DNA of 64,000 bases from Hyalella azteca (Eukaryota; Arthropoda; Malacostraca; Amphipoda; Hyalellidae): the NCBI RefSeq assembly GCF_000764305.2, contig NW_025947139.1, positions 46,990 to 110,989 of the forward strand. The letters run 5' to 3'. The notes under the pieces were generated by a model. It was given only the letters and a program-made list of their open reading frames with translations, did no database searches and had not been told where the DNA came from. Of this stretch, positions 19,881 through 31,768 are shown piece after piece (positions within the stretch are counted from its first letter, which is position 1; each line of letters starts with the position of its first letter). Made by a program: the position numbers and the translations under genes.

Positions 19881-21122
19881 CTCCCCTGAAGAATAAAAGT
19901 GTATCAGCTTGTTTCCTGGATAGAAGTTAAGTAAGAAAACACTTCTATGCAAATAGATGACATGACGATATTTTCTATGGTACACGATATGACGATATAC
20001 ATTTGGTACATGAAGGAAATTCATACTTCAAATTTATGTAAGAACTTCAATCAAAAAGTCCAAATAATACTAAGAAATAGAAAAAAACCTACAGTAATGC
20101 CGGTTATAAATTGACAGAGATATCTCGGCATTTGCCCTAAAAAATATTCCTTTTGTATCTTTTGTACAACTTGTGCCTGGCGTGCTACCTGCGATGCATC
20201 GTTCTCTGACATCTGTATAGTTAGTGCCTTGAAGATAGCGTCGTCTTTGAACCTGTACGAGCAAGCACCTTAGTTAGGTCGTGTGACAATGAGAGTATGG
20301 GACAGCATCCGCCATGCTGCACGCAGCGCAACTAGGAAAAAGTCCCTTCATCATGAAGTAGAGATGCAAACTTAGGCGTCCATTTGATTTCTCACCTTTA
20401 TCAACAATCATCGTGTGGGGCAATAAGCAGAAATTTGACATCATATCAGGTCCCTCCTGCACCCGATATCGATGCAGTCAATGCCGCGAAACTTGAGAGA
20501 CTGTTCACCCGATTCCTCTGGGGCCTCGACTGCTTCGCGGGCAAAGTTATAGTCGGGTTTAGCTGCATTCAACATTTGCCTGCAACAAAATGGATTCCAT
20601 CAGCTTTGATCAGTGAACCTGTGACCAGTAATACGAGATTACAGACGTGCTATGTTTAACTGACTCTGTCATCTCGATTAGTTTCAAAATATCAGCTAAT
20701 TTAATATAGAAAAAAAGTAGGCTTCTCGAAATTTTTACGGTGGCACATTTATACATAACTCCGAGACAAAAAGTTCATGTCAGATCATAATCATAACTTT
20801 TAACTAGAATTGAGTGGATTGACAACGGATTCAATAGGCAAGCGTGCCTTTCGATAGCAATACAGTAAGTTAGGCTGCAGATGAATCCTTGAACGAGAAG
20901 CAATGTTTCACGACTTGCAGTAACGAAAATTTCCCCTTGATAGTTGCGCATGAGATCTTAAACCGTATGAAAATGTAAATACATTAAATTTTGACGTTTT
21001 ATCTGTTCCTTACCTCCAATATTTATCCATCATTAACCGAATTCGGGTCGTGTTCACTGCACCACACGTACAATCTCGGTACTTCCCGGCCACACCACTG
21101 TATAGAGCGGAGACTAGTTAGA

Positions 21123-21176
21123 CTACTACGCATGCGCTGCACGGCTGCAGTGTTCGCTTTAGCGCATGCGCAGTAG
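21123..21176. repeat. 16-bp hairpin with CGCATGCGC core
   Basis: CTACTACGCATGCGCT (21123-21138) pairs with AGCGCATGCGCAGTAG (21161-21176) with one mismatch across a 22-base loop. ACTGCGCATGCGC-type repeats can bind NRF-1-like factors, but a decayed foldback element is equally possible. Confidence 0.8.
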
Positions 21177-21447
21177 CCTGGCAGTTATCGTTTGCGTTCA
21201 TTTAGTATTTCTATTATTTTGTAAATTTATATTATATTTACTTTCAGATTATATACCGATTTCGCGTTTTTCATCGAATTTATGTCAATAAACTGAATAC
21301 ACACAATACTGGATGGAACTAGTTCCACAAATACTGGCGACATGGATTCACTGTAGTTTAAAATAGAACAGAACTGTCGAAAAAATTGTAGAAAATAAAA
21401 AATCATGTAAACCTCATAATTTTAGAGAAATTAAATAAGTGAATAAT

Positions 21448-21723
21448 TCAATCAGTTTCTTCCGGTAAAAGCTCCATATCGAGATTCATGCCTATAAGGT
21501 TCTTTCGATATTCCTCCGCCTTCATCACCCTACACCCCCTTCCACTCCCTATCTCCTCAAAGCTTGAACCGTTACCGCCGGCATATTCGACGTAGGCCGC
21601 GGCAGAGGTGCGGCCAGTTGCCTGCCGCAGCTTTTGCCGACCGAGGCCTCGCGCTGTTCGTGGCAGATGAGGCCATATCGTCGCTAGACTGCTTGGACGC
21701 GAGGTGAAGTCGGCAACAACGGC
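21448..21723 (-). other. 91-codon open segment, possible terminal coding exon
   Basis: The minus strand is open from just after a TAG (21724-21726) to a TGA (21448-21450). The last part reads VMKAEEYRKNLIGMNLDMEL, then LPEETD and stop, which looks like natural protein. The upstream part is Arg/Ala/Gly-rich and CpG-rich, which inflates open length. No ATG lies near the left limit, so a spliced start or chance must be assumed. No family was recognised. Confidence 0.25.
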
Positions 21724-22121
21724 CTAGATTTGCGCGTTTGCGAATGTCTCTGCGGCGAACGGCCGCAATGACTGCGAGAATTTCGAACTGGGCAGCGGCT
21801 GGCTCTTAGAGCGAAAGTTGAGAGGGAATCTGTTGTTTACGTAAACTTGATGTCATGCGCAAAGTTGGGACGCTTTTGAATAATTTGTATAGGTTTTTGT
21901 GTTGTGTGAAAAATCAGCCCCGAATCTTGAATTTCTCATTGCGTATATACAGTATTTTGTACCACAATACATGCCCAAAACTGGCATTTACTCCGTTGGG
22001 CGTTGTAAATGCGCGAGTGCAGCAACCATTAAGTATAATTCAGAGCATAGACTGAACCGATGAGTCACTGTCTTACATTCTTTTGTGCTACTGTTACAGT
22101 GTAATATGCGGAATTACAATT

Positions 22122-22159
22122 TTGGTTGACTTAGCCTTGGATTGGTTGACTTAGCCTTG
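22122..22159. repeat. 20-bp tandem duplication
   Basis: TTGGTTGACTTAGCCTTG occurs twice, 20 bp apart, upstream of the C2H2 relic. Confidence 0.9.
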
Positions 22160-22511
22160 ATTTAATTTTACTTGATGTGACTTATCCACCCACAAAAGGT
22201 GGCTTTGTTGTGGGTGAAATTGAATCATTTTCTTTTATTATTGTAATAGGAGTTATCAATTAGGATTATGTGCATGGTGAGTAGGTGACTTTATTGAGTG
22301 TTGATTCAGGTGATTTCATTAATTGGCCAGGGAAAATTTATTTCATTTATGGGTGAATTCTCTGTTGTTTTATGTTTGGAACAATTATGAATTTATGATG
22401 CACAACCTCTGTCTATACTCTAATGTCGTAGAACGTCACCTTGTATAATCACCTGAATAATACTCAACATTAGCCTGCCAAACAGAAATCACTGAGTATC
22501 AAGAATATAAT

Positions 22512-23770
22512 TTGTTTTGTTTGCTGTTTATATCTCTTTCCACAGACCTACTCGGGACTAACCTCTTTGAGACAATGAACCACTTATGCTGTTCCTTCTG
22601 TAGTTTTTCTTCTAAATTTTACTCTATCTTACTTTATGATTACTCCAAGGACCATGAAAATGAACACAATTTTACGCTCACATGTCAAATAAGTGGATGC
22701 CTGAACCAGTATTCAAAGGTTAATTCTTATTAATTCAAAGGTTAAGGCATCATTGCTAGAGCCCATCAAGAGTTTTGCAGGAAAAAACCACAGCATGTGG
22801 GGTCTTCTAAACACGCTCAGCAGATGTAAATGATCCGGAACATTTGAATTCAATGAATGAAGAACAGTCTTCGGAGCAAGATAAGAAAAATTATTTTCTT
22901 AACTCAATAATACTAGAGTTAACCTGCCAAATTTAGACTCTCTTAGTAACTTCCTAATGGAATTACGAGAAGAGAAAGGTGTCTCATCGAAGAATTGCAA
23001 TGCAGTGGTAAGAAAATTTGAAGATATAAAATAGATGGTTGCATAGAAGGCACTGAAGCTGCATTGAATAGGAGCAATATTACTGACTTGGACAAAGAAT
23101 GTATTTTAGAGCCGCTCAATTGTTTGAAAAATTCTCTAAATGTCATCAATACAACATTCAAGCATGAAGCACATATAAAAAGAAAGGGTTTTGTAGCTCC
23201 AGTCCTACATAAGCTAGGAAGCAATCATTCTCTCTCATATGTCCCCTTACATGATCAGTTAAAATATATATTGCAGCATGATGATGTATTGGCATGCATT
23301 TAGGACACAAAATCATATAATTCAGACCAGATTAGTGAATTTCGAGATGGAGATGCCTTTAATTCCTGTGAATTTCTAAAGTCTAGAAAATACTCTTCAC
23401 ATAACTCTACATGGATGACTTAACAATAATAAATCCTGTCTCCAATAAAGCAAATGCACACAAAATTTGTGGATTCTATTGGACTCTTGCTAACATTCCC
23501 TACAAATACACATGTAAAAATTTCTGTATTCAACTATTAGTTCTGGTAAAATCTCTAACTATAAAGAAATTCGGATTAGCTACTGTATTGTCCCAACCAA
23601 TTAAACATCTGAAGGAGTTAGAATCTAATGGGATTGAAATATTTGACAGATCTGGAACAGTGCGTCATTTTTTGGCACCGTTTCACTTGCCATCAGTGAC
23701 AACTTGGCTGCTCATGAGATACGGTAGGTGGCTTTGTCCAAAGCTTCAACAGTCTGCGCACATGTAGATT
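22512..23770 (+). pseudogene. Degenerate C2H2 protein of a transposon-associated arthropod family
   Basis: The order of pieces matches a multi-copy arthropod family of C2H2 proteins without known function. A finger-like start (HLCCSFCSFSSKF, then HENEHNFTLTCQISGCLNQY; 22574-22710) comes first. Then a helical segment (NRSNITDLDKECILEPLNCL, 23064-23230), and LHDQLKYILQHDDVL. Then a conserved core (DDLTIINPVSNKANAHKICG, then FYWTLANIPYKYTCK; 23411-23520) and LKELESNGIEIF. Stops and frameshifts occur between blocks (22730-23060, 23300-23410), and the copy ends after LPSVTTW. The core motif (D-x-x-x-x-N-P-x-x-x-x-x-x-x-H-K) is the strongest evidence. Probably a transposon-borne gene, now dead. Confidence 0.5.
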
Positions 23771-24131
23771 TAGGACCGAGAAGAATTTGATGGAAATGCG
23801 TGAGTAAATAATGGACTGCTTTCATATTTATATTCAATTTAAATTGCCTGAAAATTTTTAAAATTCTTCCAGTGTCATCTATTGTTGCGAGAGGCTGTCA
23901 TGGTGAGAGATGCAATCATGGCATTTGGGGGACGTCTATAATAATTCAGCATTGGATTTATTTATGTTGCATATATATTTGCTATTGGCTCATTTACCAT
24001 GTGTTTAGCAATCTAGACTTAGTTTTGCTAAGACATGTCTTTTGCAATGTAGACTGTGCCCTGCAGACTAATCAATTAATGTAGAATGTGGTTCATCCAT
24101 GAGTCGACCTCTCATGTGTGCCTGAAAAAAT

Positions 24132-26627
24132 ATGTCTGGCTTACAAAAATTAGATAAATATGTTTACATGCCTAATTTCCTGCCAAAAACTTGCATTAAC
24201 ATGAATATTTCATATACTTACATGAATGTCAACATGAATTCATATTCCAGGAGCTTCTTAACTGCTGGGACCTCAATGCAAACTGAATCCTCAAGCTGCT
24301 GGGATTCAATGCAGAAAAATTGTATTGCCAATAAAGACTTTCTACAATCTAATGCACCGCATCCACAAGACCATTCCAATGCTGGGATCTTCGAAGTCAA
24401 AATAGATCTTTATGATCTGGATCAACATAGATCTTCCAAGACTTATTTGGAAGATGATAGTATCAACTCGGTCAACCCGGTCCATCAGAGGCAAACTGTG
24501 GGCAAGAAAGCATGTCCAGTGGAAGTTCTAATACAATTAAGTAATGGCCCACTGTGTTCAAGATTCCACACCAGAGATTTCAGCCTACGCTACGCCAGGC
24601 TTTAGCAAGTAAACAAATTCTTCTGCCTGGACATCAAAGGATGCTTATCCAGCATTTGTACGAGGCAGTGATTTATTTTACAACGTAAGTAACTACATGA
24701 GTTAGTAAAATATTTATTTTTTATTTTTTGTTAGTTAAATATTTATTTATTTATATATTTATTTATTCCCACATTAAAGATTTGCTGCTGTAAACTACAG
24801 TATTATTAGTTAAATTCGTTTTAAAATCAATTTTCTGTTAATCGCAGCGATATGTTAGAAAACTTTATTACATTATTTTGTCTACTTTATTCTGGTGTAA
24901 CCAGAGCTGGCAATCCTTTTGTTTCCTATGTAGGGTTCGCCATATTTATGGCAACGTATGTTTTTCTAATATCTCAATGAAACAAACAGGCGAATTAATT
25001 TTTTTGTTGGATGAGTTAATATAGCCGAAAACTACCTATCTAAACTATTCTCAAAGATATTTATCCAATATGACCACCCTTATTTTTTATGACGCCCCCA
25101 ACTACGCTGGAAAGCTTCACAGGAGACTCTAAGCATTTCTTAATTGAGGGATCAAGTCCCATTCTTGTTTCAATTTAGACTTCAAACTAACCAATTAATC
25201 ATGAGGTGTTCTGCAGACCCTACTCTTTAAAAAACCCACACAGAAAAGTCTATAGGATTCAAATCGGGGCTTCTTGATGGCCATTCATTTTTGCTAATGA
25301 ACGCTAGGATGTGTTTTTTGGGTCATGTTTTGTGGTGTTAGGGTTATGAGTTTTGGATAATGTTTGAACCGTGTGATTTGAATATTTCCTTGCTGCTTAA
25401 GTGACATACTTATTCCAACGTGCAGGTATCCCACACCGTGGCAGTACAAGTCTGTCATTATGGCTCTGCTGTCAATGTATCCTCACCTTGGCAACGGACT
25501 ATCTCACGGTGATGAAGTGAGTATTGCATCATTAATTATAAGCTCGCCTATCGTTTGATTTCATTGTGAAGTAACTAGTCTCTTTTGAATCTGCAGTGAG
25601 TGTGTATGCATGAAACTGTCTGGATCCTTAGTACATTTTAATTGAATTTCTTCGATCGTGCTGCAGTGATATAGAAATTGCTTTTTAAGGCTGGTAGTCA
25701 GAATGCAGACTATGCCGCCCGTCGTGAACTGACAGTAGAGTAATTTACGACGTCTCTTTCCCCTCATACCTTCCACAACGCTTCCATTTGAACAGTTAGT
25801 ATGCGGGATTTTCCCTCCGCGTATCAGCAGGCTCGATCATAACTATTTTTTGAGAGATAATATTTACAACAAGGAGGCTGATCAAGGAATACCGAGTATA
25901 CCATTCAATGGAGAATAAAAATTACAACCCGTTTATATCTCGAAAAAATATAAAAGTCGCAGACGTGATGAACAATAATATTCAAAGCTTCTTGAAATTT
26001 ACTTTCATTAAAACTCTTTTAATACAAAGTTTACATATTTTTTGTTACTGGTCGCCGCTTATAAATAAATAGCTGGGTAAGCATCGAAAAATCCATATCG
26101 CCATCTCATTTCCGAGTGGAGTAAAGTCTATCCTAATTTGTGAAGAAGCGCATAGGGAAGAGCAGAGCCTGTTCGAACACTAATCAATAATGATGTATTT
26201 AGGTGAAACTTTATTTTACTAAACTGTTCAAACTTTTCAGACTTACTGGAGGCATAAACTTTCGCACAAGTTCAGAAACATGAGAAGAACAGTGGATAGT
26301 AAACTCCCCGAAGTTGAGTGCATGAGGGAGAAAATCAAAATGTTAAAAACTAATAAGACTAATGCATTGAAAGAGAAAATGACGCATCCCCTTGCTTTTG
26401 GATGTGCCAACTTCTTCCCTGCTCGTGAAGATACTGCAGATGACGCCAGTATTGCAGCGCACATTGAATATATGAAGATGGAGTGCAAAAATAAGATTCC
26501 CAACCACCTTGCTATCAACACATCGCTTCAGTGCACGTTCCCCGACAGGCGGCTATAGATCATCAGCAACTGTCCGTCATTTCAAGACATGAAGGAGCAG
26601 TACCCGTGCTTGTTCGACCCTCATCAG
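24132..26627 (+). pseudogene. Three-exon coding-like gene relic (SAMD3-like/transposon-derived)
   Basis: Three segments join in frame through consensus splice sites. Exon A ends at 24684 (donor GTAAGT) with SKQILLPGHQRMLIQHLYEA. Exon B is 25426-25516 (acceptor GTGCAG, donor GTGAGT) and reads PTPWQYKSVIMALLSMYPHL. Exon C starts at 26241 (acceptor CTTTTCAG) with YWRHKLSHKFRNMRRTVDSK and runs to 26627 (GTGAAT), ending in MKEQYPCLFDPHQ. Phases agree at both joins. This pattern is known from multi-copy 'sterile alpha motif domain-containing protein 3-like' proteins of fish and arthropods. Lesions: a frameshift near 24585 and an in-frame TAG at 26556-26558. The 5' start is uncertain. Confidence 0.55.
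25050..25350 (-). pseudogene. mariner-type transposase C-terminal fragment
   Basis: This antisense piece lies in the intron between exons A and B. It contains EWPSRSPDLNPIDFSVW, whose D in PID is the third catalytic residue of a DDD mariner. After frameshifts come LKSKLKQEWDLIPQ and VIKNKGGHIG, both standard for the C-terminus. The upstream part (KKHILAFISKN) fits the segment before the motif. Many stops; a long-dead insertion. The subfamily cannot be fixed without the second Asp. Confidence 0.8.
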
Positions 26628-26814
26628 GTGAATTAATTTGAATCAGAAATTGTTACCTTTTATGCGTCAACATTTTGTTTACGAATGTTTGACAGCATAA
26701 GAGATTATGTTTGCTGGAAACTATATAATTGTCAGAAAGTTTTCGCGAATCTATAAAATGTCACATAACTTTAATTTTATTAATATATAATATAATAATT
26801 TTTTTTGTATATAG

Positions 26815-27640
26815 CGTAGTGGTGGAGAGGTGGGTTCTGTGACCGTCTTGTGTGGGAGAGAGCGGAATGTGAGGCGTGGTTATGGATAGTATGAGGCGTT
26901 CCATACCATTAGATGGTGTACACAGGAGTGTTATGGACCTATAGGAGGCTTCCTCATTCGGGGGTGTGTTCGGTTTTAGGAGGGTTATGATATTGATAGT
27001 TTTCCAGATTTATGGTATGATGCAGCGGGCATATGGAAAGGTAACCATATTTGTAAGTGTGGTGACACCATGTGGGCCTAGGTGCTTAAGATGAAAGTTG
27101 AAGATGTTGCCTGGCCCCGTGGCAGAATTTTTGAGCTGTTTTATGACGCGAGAGTGTTGTCTAATGGAAATTTGTGCTTGCGCCTGTAAATTTGTCTGTC
27201 TGCCCTGTGCTAAAGTAGTTGACTGATACTAGCACAATTATTTATCAATATGTTGGACAGTTGTTTGCGTGGAGGGATGGTGTCCGAGGTGGTGATAGTT
27301 GAGTTAGATGTGGTGAGGCCACTGTTGGAGTTGGTGGGGGCTGCGGATTGTTCTTTGTTTTGATGAGTCAGTGCTGTTGTTGAGTGTCACCGCAAACTTT
27401 TCCCAGCGTTGCTTCTGTTTATTCATCAATCATTATTGAGGTTTTGATTTGTTCATTTAGTTCATGGGTGTGATCTATATTTGCCTGTGAGTGTGGTGTT
27501 GGTATGCATCGTAGGTTATTGCGAGTAGTAATGAGACAGGTTTTTTTCTGATGGGGGATTTGGAGACCCGGCTGCAAGGTCCCTGTAACTTCTGTTTGGT
27601 TGCGACATGGAGCCAAACCCGTGCCCTGTCACCCTGTGCC
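26815..27640 (-). pseudogene. LINE RT fragment, N-terminal fingers (third LINE family)
   Basis: Antisense, about 27160-26820 reads RVIKQLKNSATGPGNIFNFH, LKHLGPHGVTTL, IWKTINIITLLKPNTPPNE, ASYRSITLLC and PHIPLSPTQDGHR with one in-frame TAA after CIIP. This is the canonical start of Jockey-type RTs (K-L-K-x-x-K-x-P-G-x-D, W-K, K-P-x-K, S-Y-R-P-I-S-L-L, Q-x-G-F-R). Upstream (27200-27640) lies a Pro/Thr-rich region, probably linker or ORF1. It differs from the CR1-like and I-type copies elsewhere in the window. Confidence 0.72.
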
Positions 27641-28222
27641 CCTCTGCACCAAGCGTATAACATCGCCCCCAATAGCGATCTCTCCCCTCAATTGCGAGCT
27701 CACCCCAACAGCCTGATGTTAGCTGTTTCACACAATGATCCTTCTCATTCCTGCCTTCCAAAAGATGTGGGGCTCTCCCAGAGGAATGAAGATTGAGAGG
27801 CACGTCAGTAGGCTGATTTCTATTGCAGAGAGCAAGACTCAGGGTGCCTCGGAAGCCCTGCAGGCGCCGGCCACTTCCATGACTGAATTAGATAATATGA
27901 CTAAGGATCCAAACCTGGTTGGTACAATACGAAAAAATTTAATCTATAAAACAGGTTTTTGGGACCTGAGCTGACATGGTGCTGACATACATGTCAGCAA
28001 ACATATTGCTGACATGGTTAATTTGGATTAAATTCATTCCTAATATTCTTCGGTTCGATTACTGCATATTCCTGTTTATTTCATGGCATTTTCGGAATTA
28101 AAAATGCATTTGAGTACACATGAATATATATATCTTCATTTCCGTGCTTGGAAATGACCATCATCAGTATAAGCCAGATTGTGTTTCATGAAGTGGTACT
28201 TCTAAAAATTTTTACCATACAG

Positions 28223-28896
28223 ATTCGAAAGTTAGAACCCTATATCGGATGCAACTCGAAGATGACTGTGAGGAGAGTGCTTAAGCGATGCATGACAAGA
28301 GAATTGGCACTTCACTTCAGCTACACTGGTTTTGGAGAGCGAAGAACTTCTACCAAACAAGCATTTGGGATTCACCTACTATGCACGCGAATTCTAAGTG
28401 GGAATCAGTGTTGAAGGATTCCTTCCTTATTTTGTATGCATGGATTCTGTGCACAGCCTAAACTCGTGTTCTTGTACAGCTCATAGTATAGTTGTTTTTT
28501 CGCTGAATATATAGACCCTTGCCTGTTACCGATTATTTTAATTTTCATCGCTTCTTCACAGGAGACCTGAAAACTGGCGTTTTGAGCAGCACACTTCAAA
28601 ACTGACGTTGGTTTGCAATAGCTAATGCACTTTCCACAGGTCTGGAAGGTGCTAAGCTTTTCATATCTGAACGTGCATTTCTGCATCGCTTTATCTAGAT
28701 TGTTTTGAACGCACAACTTTCAGGTGATGCCGCTGCGTTGCAGATGAATGAGTCGAGGGACGTTCTGGTAAGCCACATCCAGGACGCACTCCGAGGTGCG
28801 CGTGATTGGGACGGAGGAAGGAGACTCCCGCTGCATCCTTTTCTGATGTCGGTTCATAATTCCTCCGTGCTACAGTTCTACTCATTATCCACGTAG
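28223..28896 (+). pseudogene. DUF4806-like C-terminal exons
   Basis: After an acceptor (TTTTTACCATACAG) the frame from 28223 reads RRVLKRCMTRELALHFSYTG, resembling DUF4806 (R-R-x-L-x-x-x-x-T-N-x-L-A-x-x-Y-S-W-x-G). After a second acceptor (ACAACTTTCAG) the frame from 28724 reads HIQDALRGARDWDGGRR and stops at 28896; I-x-x-W-L-x-x-A-x-D-R-x-G-G-R endings follow DUF4806 in insect multi-copy genes. The donor linking the two is not clear. These may be the last exons of the gene at 24.1-26.6 kb or a separate relic. Confidence 0.4.
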
Positions 28897-30618
28897 AAAT
28901 GTTACTACAACGGATGCGATTTCTTATACATCACCTGCTGTATTAGCCAGCGATCCAATTAGTCCTGTTTTTCTCCCATCGGGAGTTTTTTAATTTCCGA
29001 TATTGATGGCGCTGGCGCAGAAACCGAAACCTATGAACAAGTCTAACCGCTTAGTTCCTCTGCAAGTGACCTCTATCAGAAAAATTGTTCTTCCATTGTA
29101 GTAAATGTAGCGGATGACTCCAGTGATAGTTAAGAAATATGTCAGATTTTTTCAAGTGTGAAATTATTTAGTTAAACACTTACCCACGACACGTGGGCAA
29201 TTCTTTTCAGTGTTAGCCACTTACTGGTGAGAACATCCACAACTTGTCCCACGCAAGTGCTACGCTGAGCTCAGGTCTTCCAATGTTTTTATTTATGCCG
29301 AAGTTAGAGTTTTGCTTGTAGCTCATGCGGCATTTCTAATTATTTCTAATCGAAAGGAAAATTTGTTTAAGTTATCTGTTGATGGGGCTTCATTTCATGT
29401 TACATCTTACGGGATTTTTCCATTCAAATGGATTACATTTGATTAGACATAGGAAATCATTTTCAACGAGACTAAACTTAACCTGGATAGAAAATTAAAT
29501 AAATTCTCCTTATGGTGTATTACTTGCTCAATTGTCGACTAACCTGTCGGCAATAAAGTAGTATAAAATCCTCGGCGTTTTATTAACACTCGTTTTTTTC
29601 ACGGGTGCCTCGGATGGAATCTCACGAAGTGTTGAGAAAATTGATACATGTTATTGATTTAGTATGGTTGAGGCCAAGTGTACAATATGTATAATTGTTC
29701 CTCATGGAAATACTTTTTGTTAACGTTTTTAAATAATTTTTGACTCGTATCAATTGTACAAGTAAAATGTAATTTTCAGGATTCCGCATATATGTATGAT
29801 AATTCATCATCGATCATACCTGATTCTACGTAGATTACTGCAGATTCGACATCGATCAATGAAAATTCTGCAACGATTACTGCAAATTAGGCATCAGCTA
29901 GTGTTGATTCGACATCGTTCGATGCAGATTATTCGACACTATAAATTACTGTGTAGAAACCAGAAACTTCGAAGATCTTCACAGAATCGGCATAGAATGC
30001 TCCTCTTTAATCGGTGGTGCGACCCGCGACATCCTCTACAGTCCCATCCAAATTGGGTTTCGACTTCGTCGATCGAGCAGGAATATGCATCAATATTCTT
30101 GATCGAACCACATAAATTTTTGTCGATCGATCAAGACCTGATTGACTGGGCTATGAAGACGGGTTACGATGGGATCGTTTTAAATAAAAATATTGCTAAG
30201 TTTTGAAGCAATTTATTCTTGCCACTTTATTCGATAGCAGGAGATTTATATCATCTAATAAGATGCACGTGAAAAACGTTTTCTATACAATCACGTTAGA
30301 AAAAAGTTTTCAGACAAACTAATCGATATCCCTGAACATTATTAAGGTAAAGTAACATTAAGGCTTAAACGTTCCACTTTGCGGAAGCGTTCAAACTAGG
30401 AAAACTAATAAAACATTTCAAAGCATTAAAATAATTACGCGGTACAATAATCGTAACTGACATCGGAAATGAACCCGAAATTGAGCATTCTATCACTTGA
30501 ACTAGATTGAACACAATTTTAACTGGGTAATCATAAATTAAAATTTATATCAAATTCCGTTTCATTATTCTATTAGATTGAATAGCCAACCGACTAGTTT
30601 GCGCATTAATTTTTCGGT
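28897..30618. other. Mostly unassigned AT-rich stretch
   Basis: No domain was recognised. At 29820-29945 the motif GATTACTGCAGATTCGACATCGATCA recurs imperfectly about four times (GATTACTGCA and TTCGACATCG blocks). This explains the open, Arg/Leu/Ile-rich plus-strand frame at 29796-30206, which is therefore not called as a gene. Confidence 0.45.
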
Positions 30619-31580
30619 TTGCTCTGTAAAATTGCCCACATATACTTCGATGTGCAACGATACACAGATCTGCAACGATACACAGATCTGCACACAGAAA
30701 TTGAGGAGAAGCAACTAGTTCGAGATCTCGGAGTGTTGAGGAGTACTGAAGCCACGTTCGATGCCCATATCGAGGAAATAGTCGCGCGCAGCCGGCAAAG
30801 GATGGGGTGGATATGGCGGACATTTCGAACGAGAGATGCAGCACCAATGATTACACTCTTCAGAGCCCTCTTGCTCCCCAATCTTGAGTATTGCTGCCAG
30901 CTTTGGTCGCCACTCAAGGCGGGTGCGGTGCGGAAACTGGAGGCAGTGCAGCGTACCTTCACGTATAGGATTAGCGGCATGAGGGAGCTGAACCTGAACT
31001 ACTGGGGAAGGCTGAAACACCTGGAACTGTTCTCAATGGAGAGAAGAAGGGAAAGGTATATCATACTGTAGACTTGGAAGATGATAAACGGACTGGCTCC
31101 CAAATTTGAGAGTGAGACCTCCAAAATAATGACATATTACAACGAAAGAAGGGGAAGACTGTGCAGGATTCCCCCATTTAATAACCGAGCCGCGGCCAGA
31201 GTACAGACTCTTCGTGAGGGATCACTGTCCGTGGTAGGACCGAGGCTCTTTAATGCCTTGCCAAAAGCGCTGAGAGGAGGGGAGTTTACCCTTGCAACAT
31301 TCAAGAGACGACTGGACAAGTGGTTGAGAAAGATCCCGGATTGTCCAGTAATGGGAAACTACCATCAGCAAGTGACAAGCAACAGCATCTTGCATCAGCG
31401 TGCCCAAATGAGGGCAAATAGACGGAACACGTCCAACGTTACATCCGACGACTCGGAGACGGAGGACGACGATGGCGGCGCATCAGCGTGACCGGGGACT
31501 AGGAAGTCCCGAACTCATCATAAGGTCATAAGGTAAGGTCATAAGATAAACTCACCGTCGATAGTTCGCCATGCATCTGC
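30619..31580 (+). pseudogene. LINE 3' end, family B (post-RT region)
   Basis: The frame at 30690-31071 contains EIEEKQLVRDLGVL, RQRMGWIWRTF, TLFRALLLPNLEYCCQLWSP and VQRTFTYRISGM, the standard region after the RT palm in CR1/Jockey elements. It continues after a stop near 31070 at 31081-31491 with MINGLAPKF, RGRLCRIPPF, VGPRLFNALPKALRGG and FKRRLDKWLRKIPD, and an acidic end. The 3' UTR finishes in an imperfect ATAAGGTC repeat (31517-31550). RVRDLGVL links it to the relic at 1-790. The element is 5'-truncated. Confidence 0.82.
31517..31550 (+). repeat. ATAAGGTC-type 3' tail of LINE family B
   Basis: CATAAGGTCATAAGGTAAGG and following units form a short microsatellite directly after the ORF and short 3' UTR. 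CR1-group elements end in such 8-bp repeats rather than poly(A). Confidence 0.7.
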
Positions 31581-31702
31581 ATAGATTGTTTAGGGAAATT
31601 CGACTTCCAAATCTTCGAATGGTCTGATCTTCCGCAATATGCAGTAACCCACACTAATCGACTTCGTTGCCCACATTGGTGATTGACTAGGAAGGGTCTT
31701 CC

Positions 31703-31768
31703 ACATTAGGCCTTTTACATGTACATTAGGTCTTTAACATGTACATTAGGTCTTTTACATGTACATTA
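31703..31768. repeat. 20-bp minisatellite at the LINE 5' junction
   Basis: Three units of ACATTAGGYCTTTWACATGT plus a partial fourth precede the LINE. One further unit (ATTAGGTCCTTTACATGTAC, 33701-33720) follows it. The LINE therefore either entered a pre-existing tandem repeat or made a 20-bp target duplication next to one. Confidence 0.88.

Larger units (their letters stand above)
19031..21122. other. Unassigned AT-rich stretch
   Basis: No coding motif was recognised on either strand. It holds a 13-bp hairpin (19681-19709) and a three-unit 19-bp tandem repeat (19824-19880), entered separately. Confidence 0.5.

Noticed and set aside
29796..30206. 136-codon gene
   Set aside because: The open frame arises from imperfect nucleotide repeats (GATTACTGCA, TTCGACATCG) and shows no domain.
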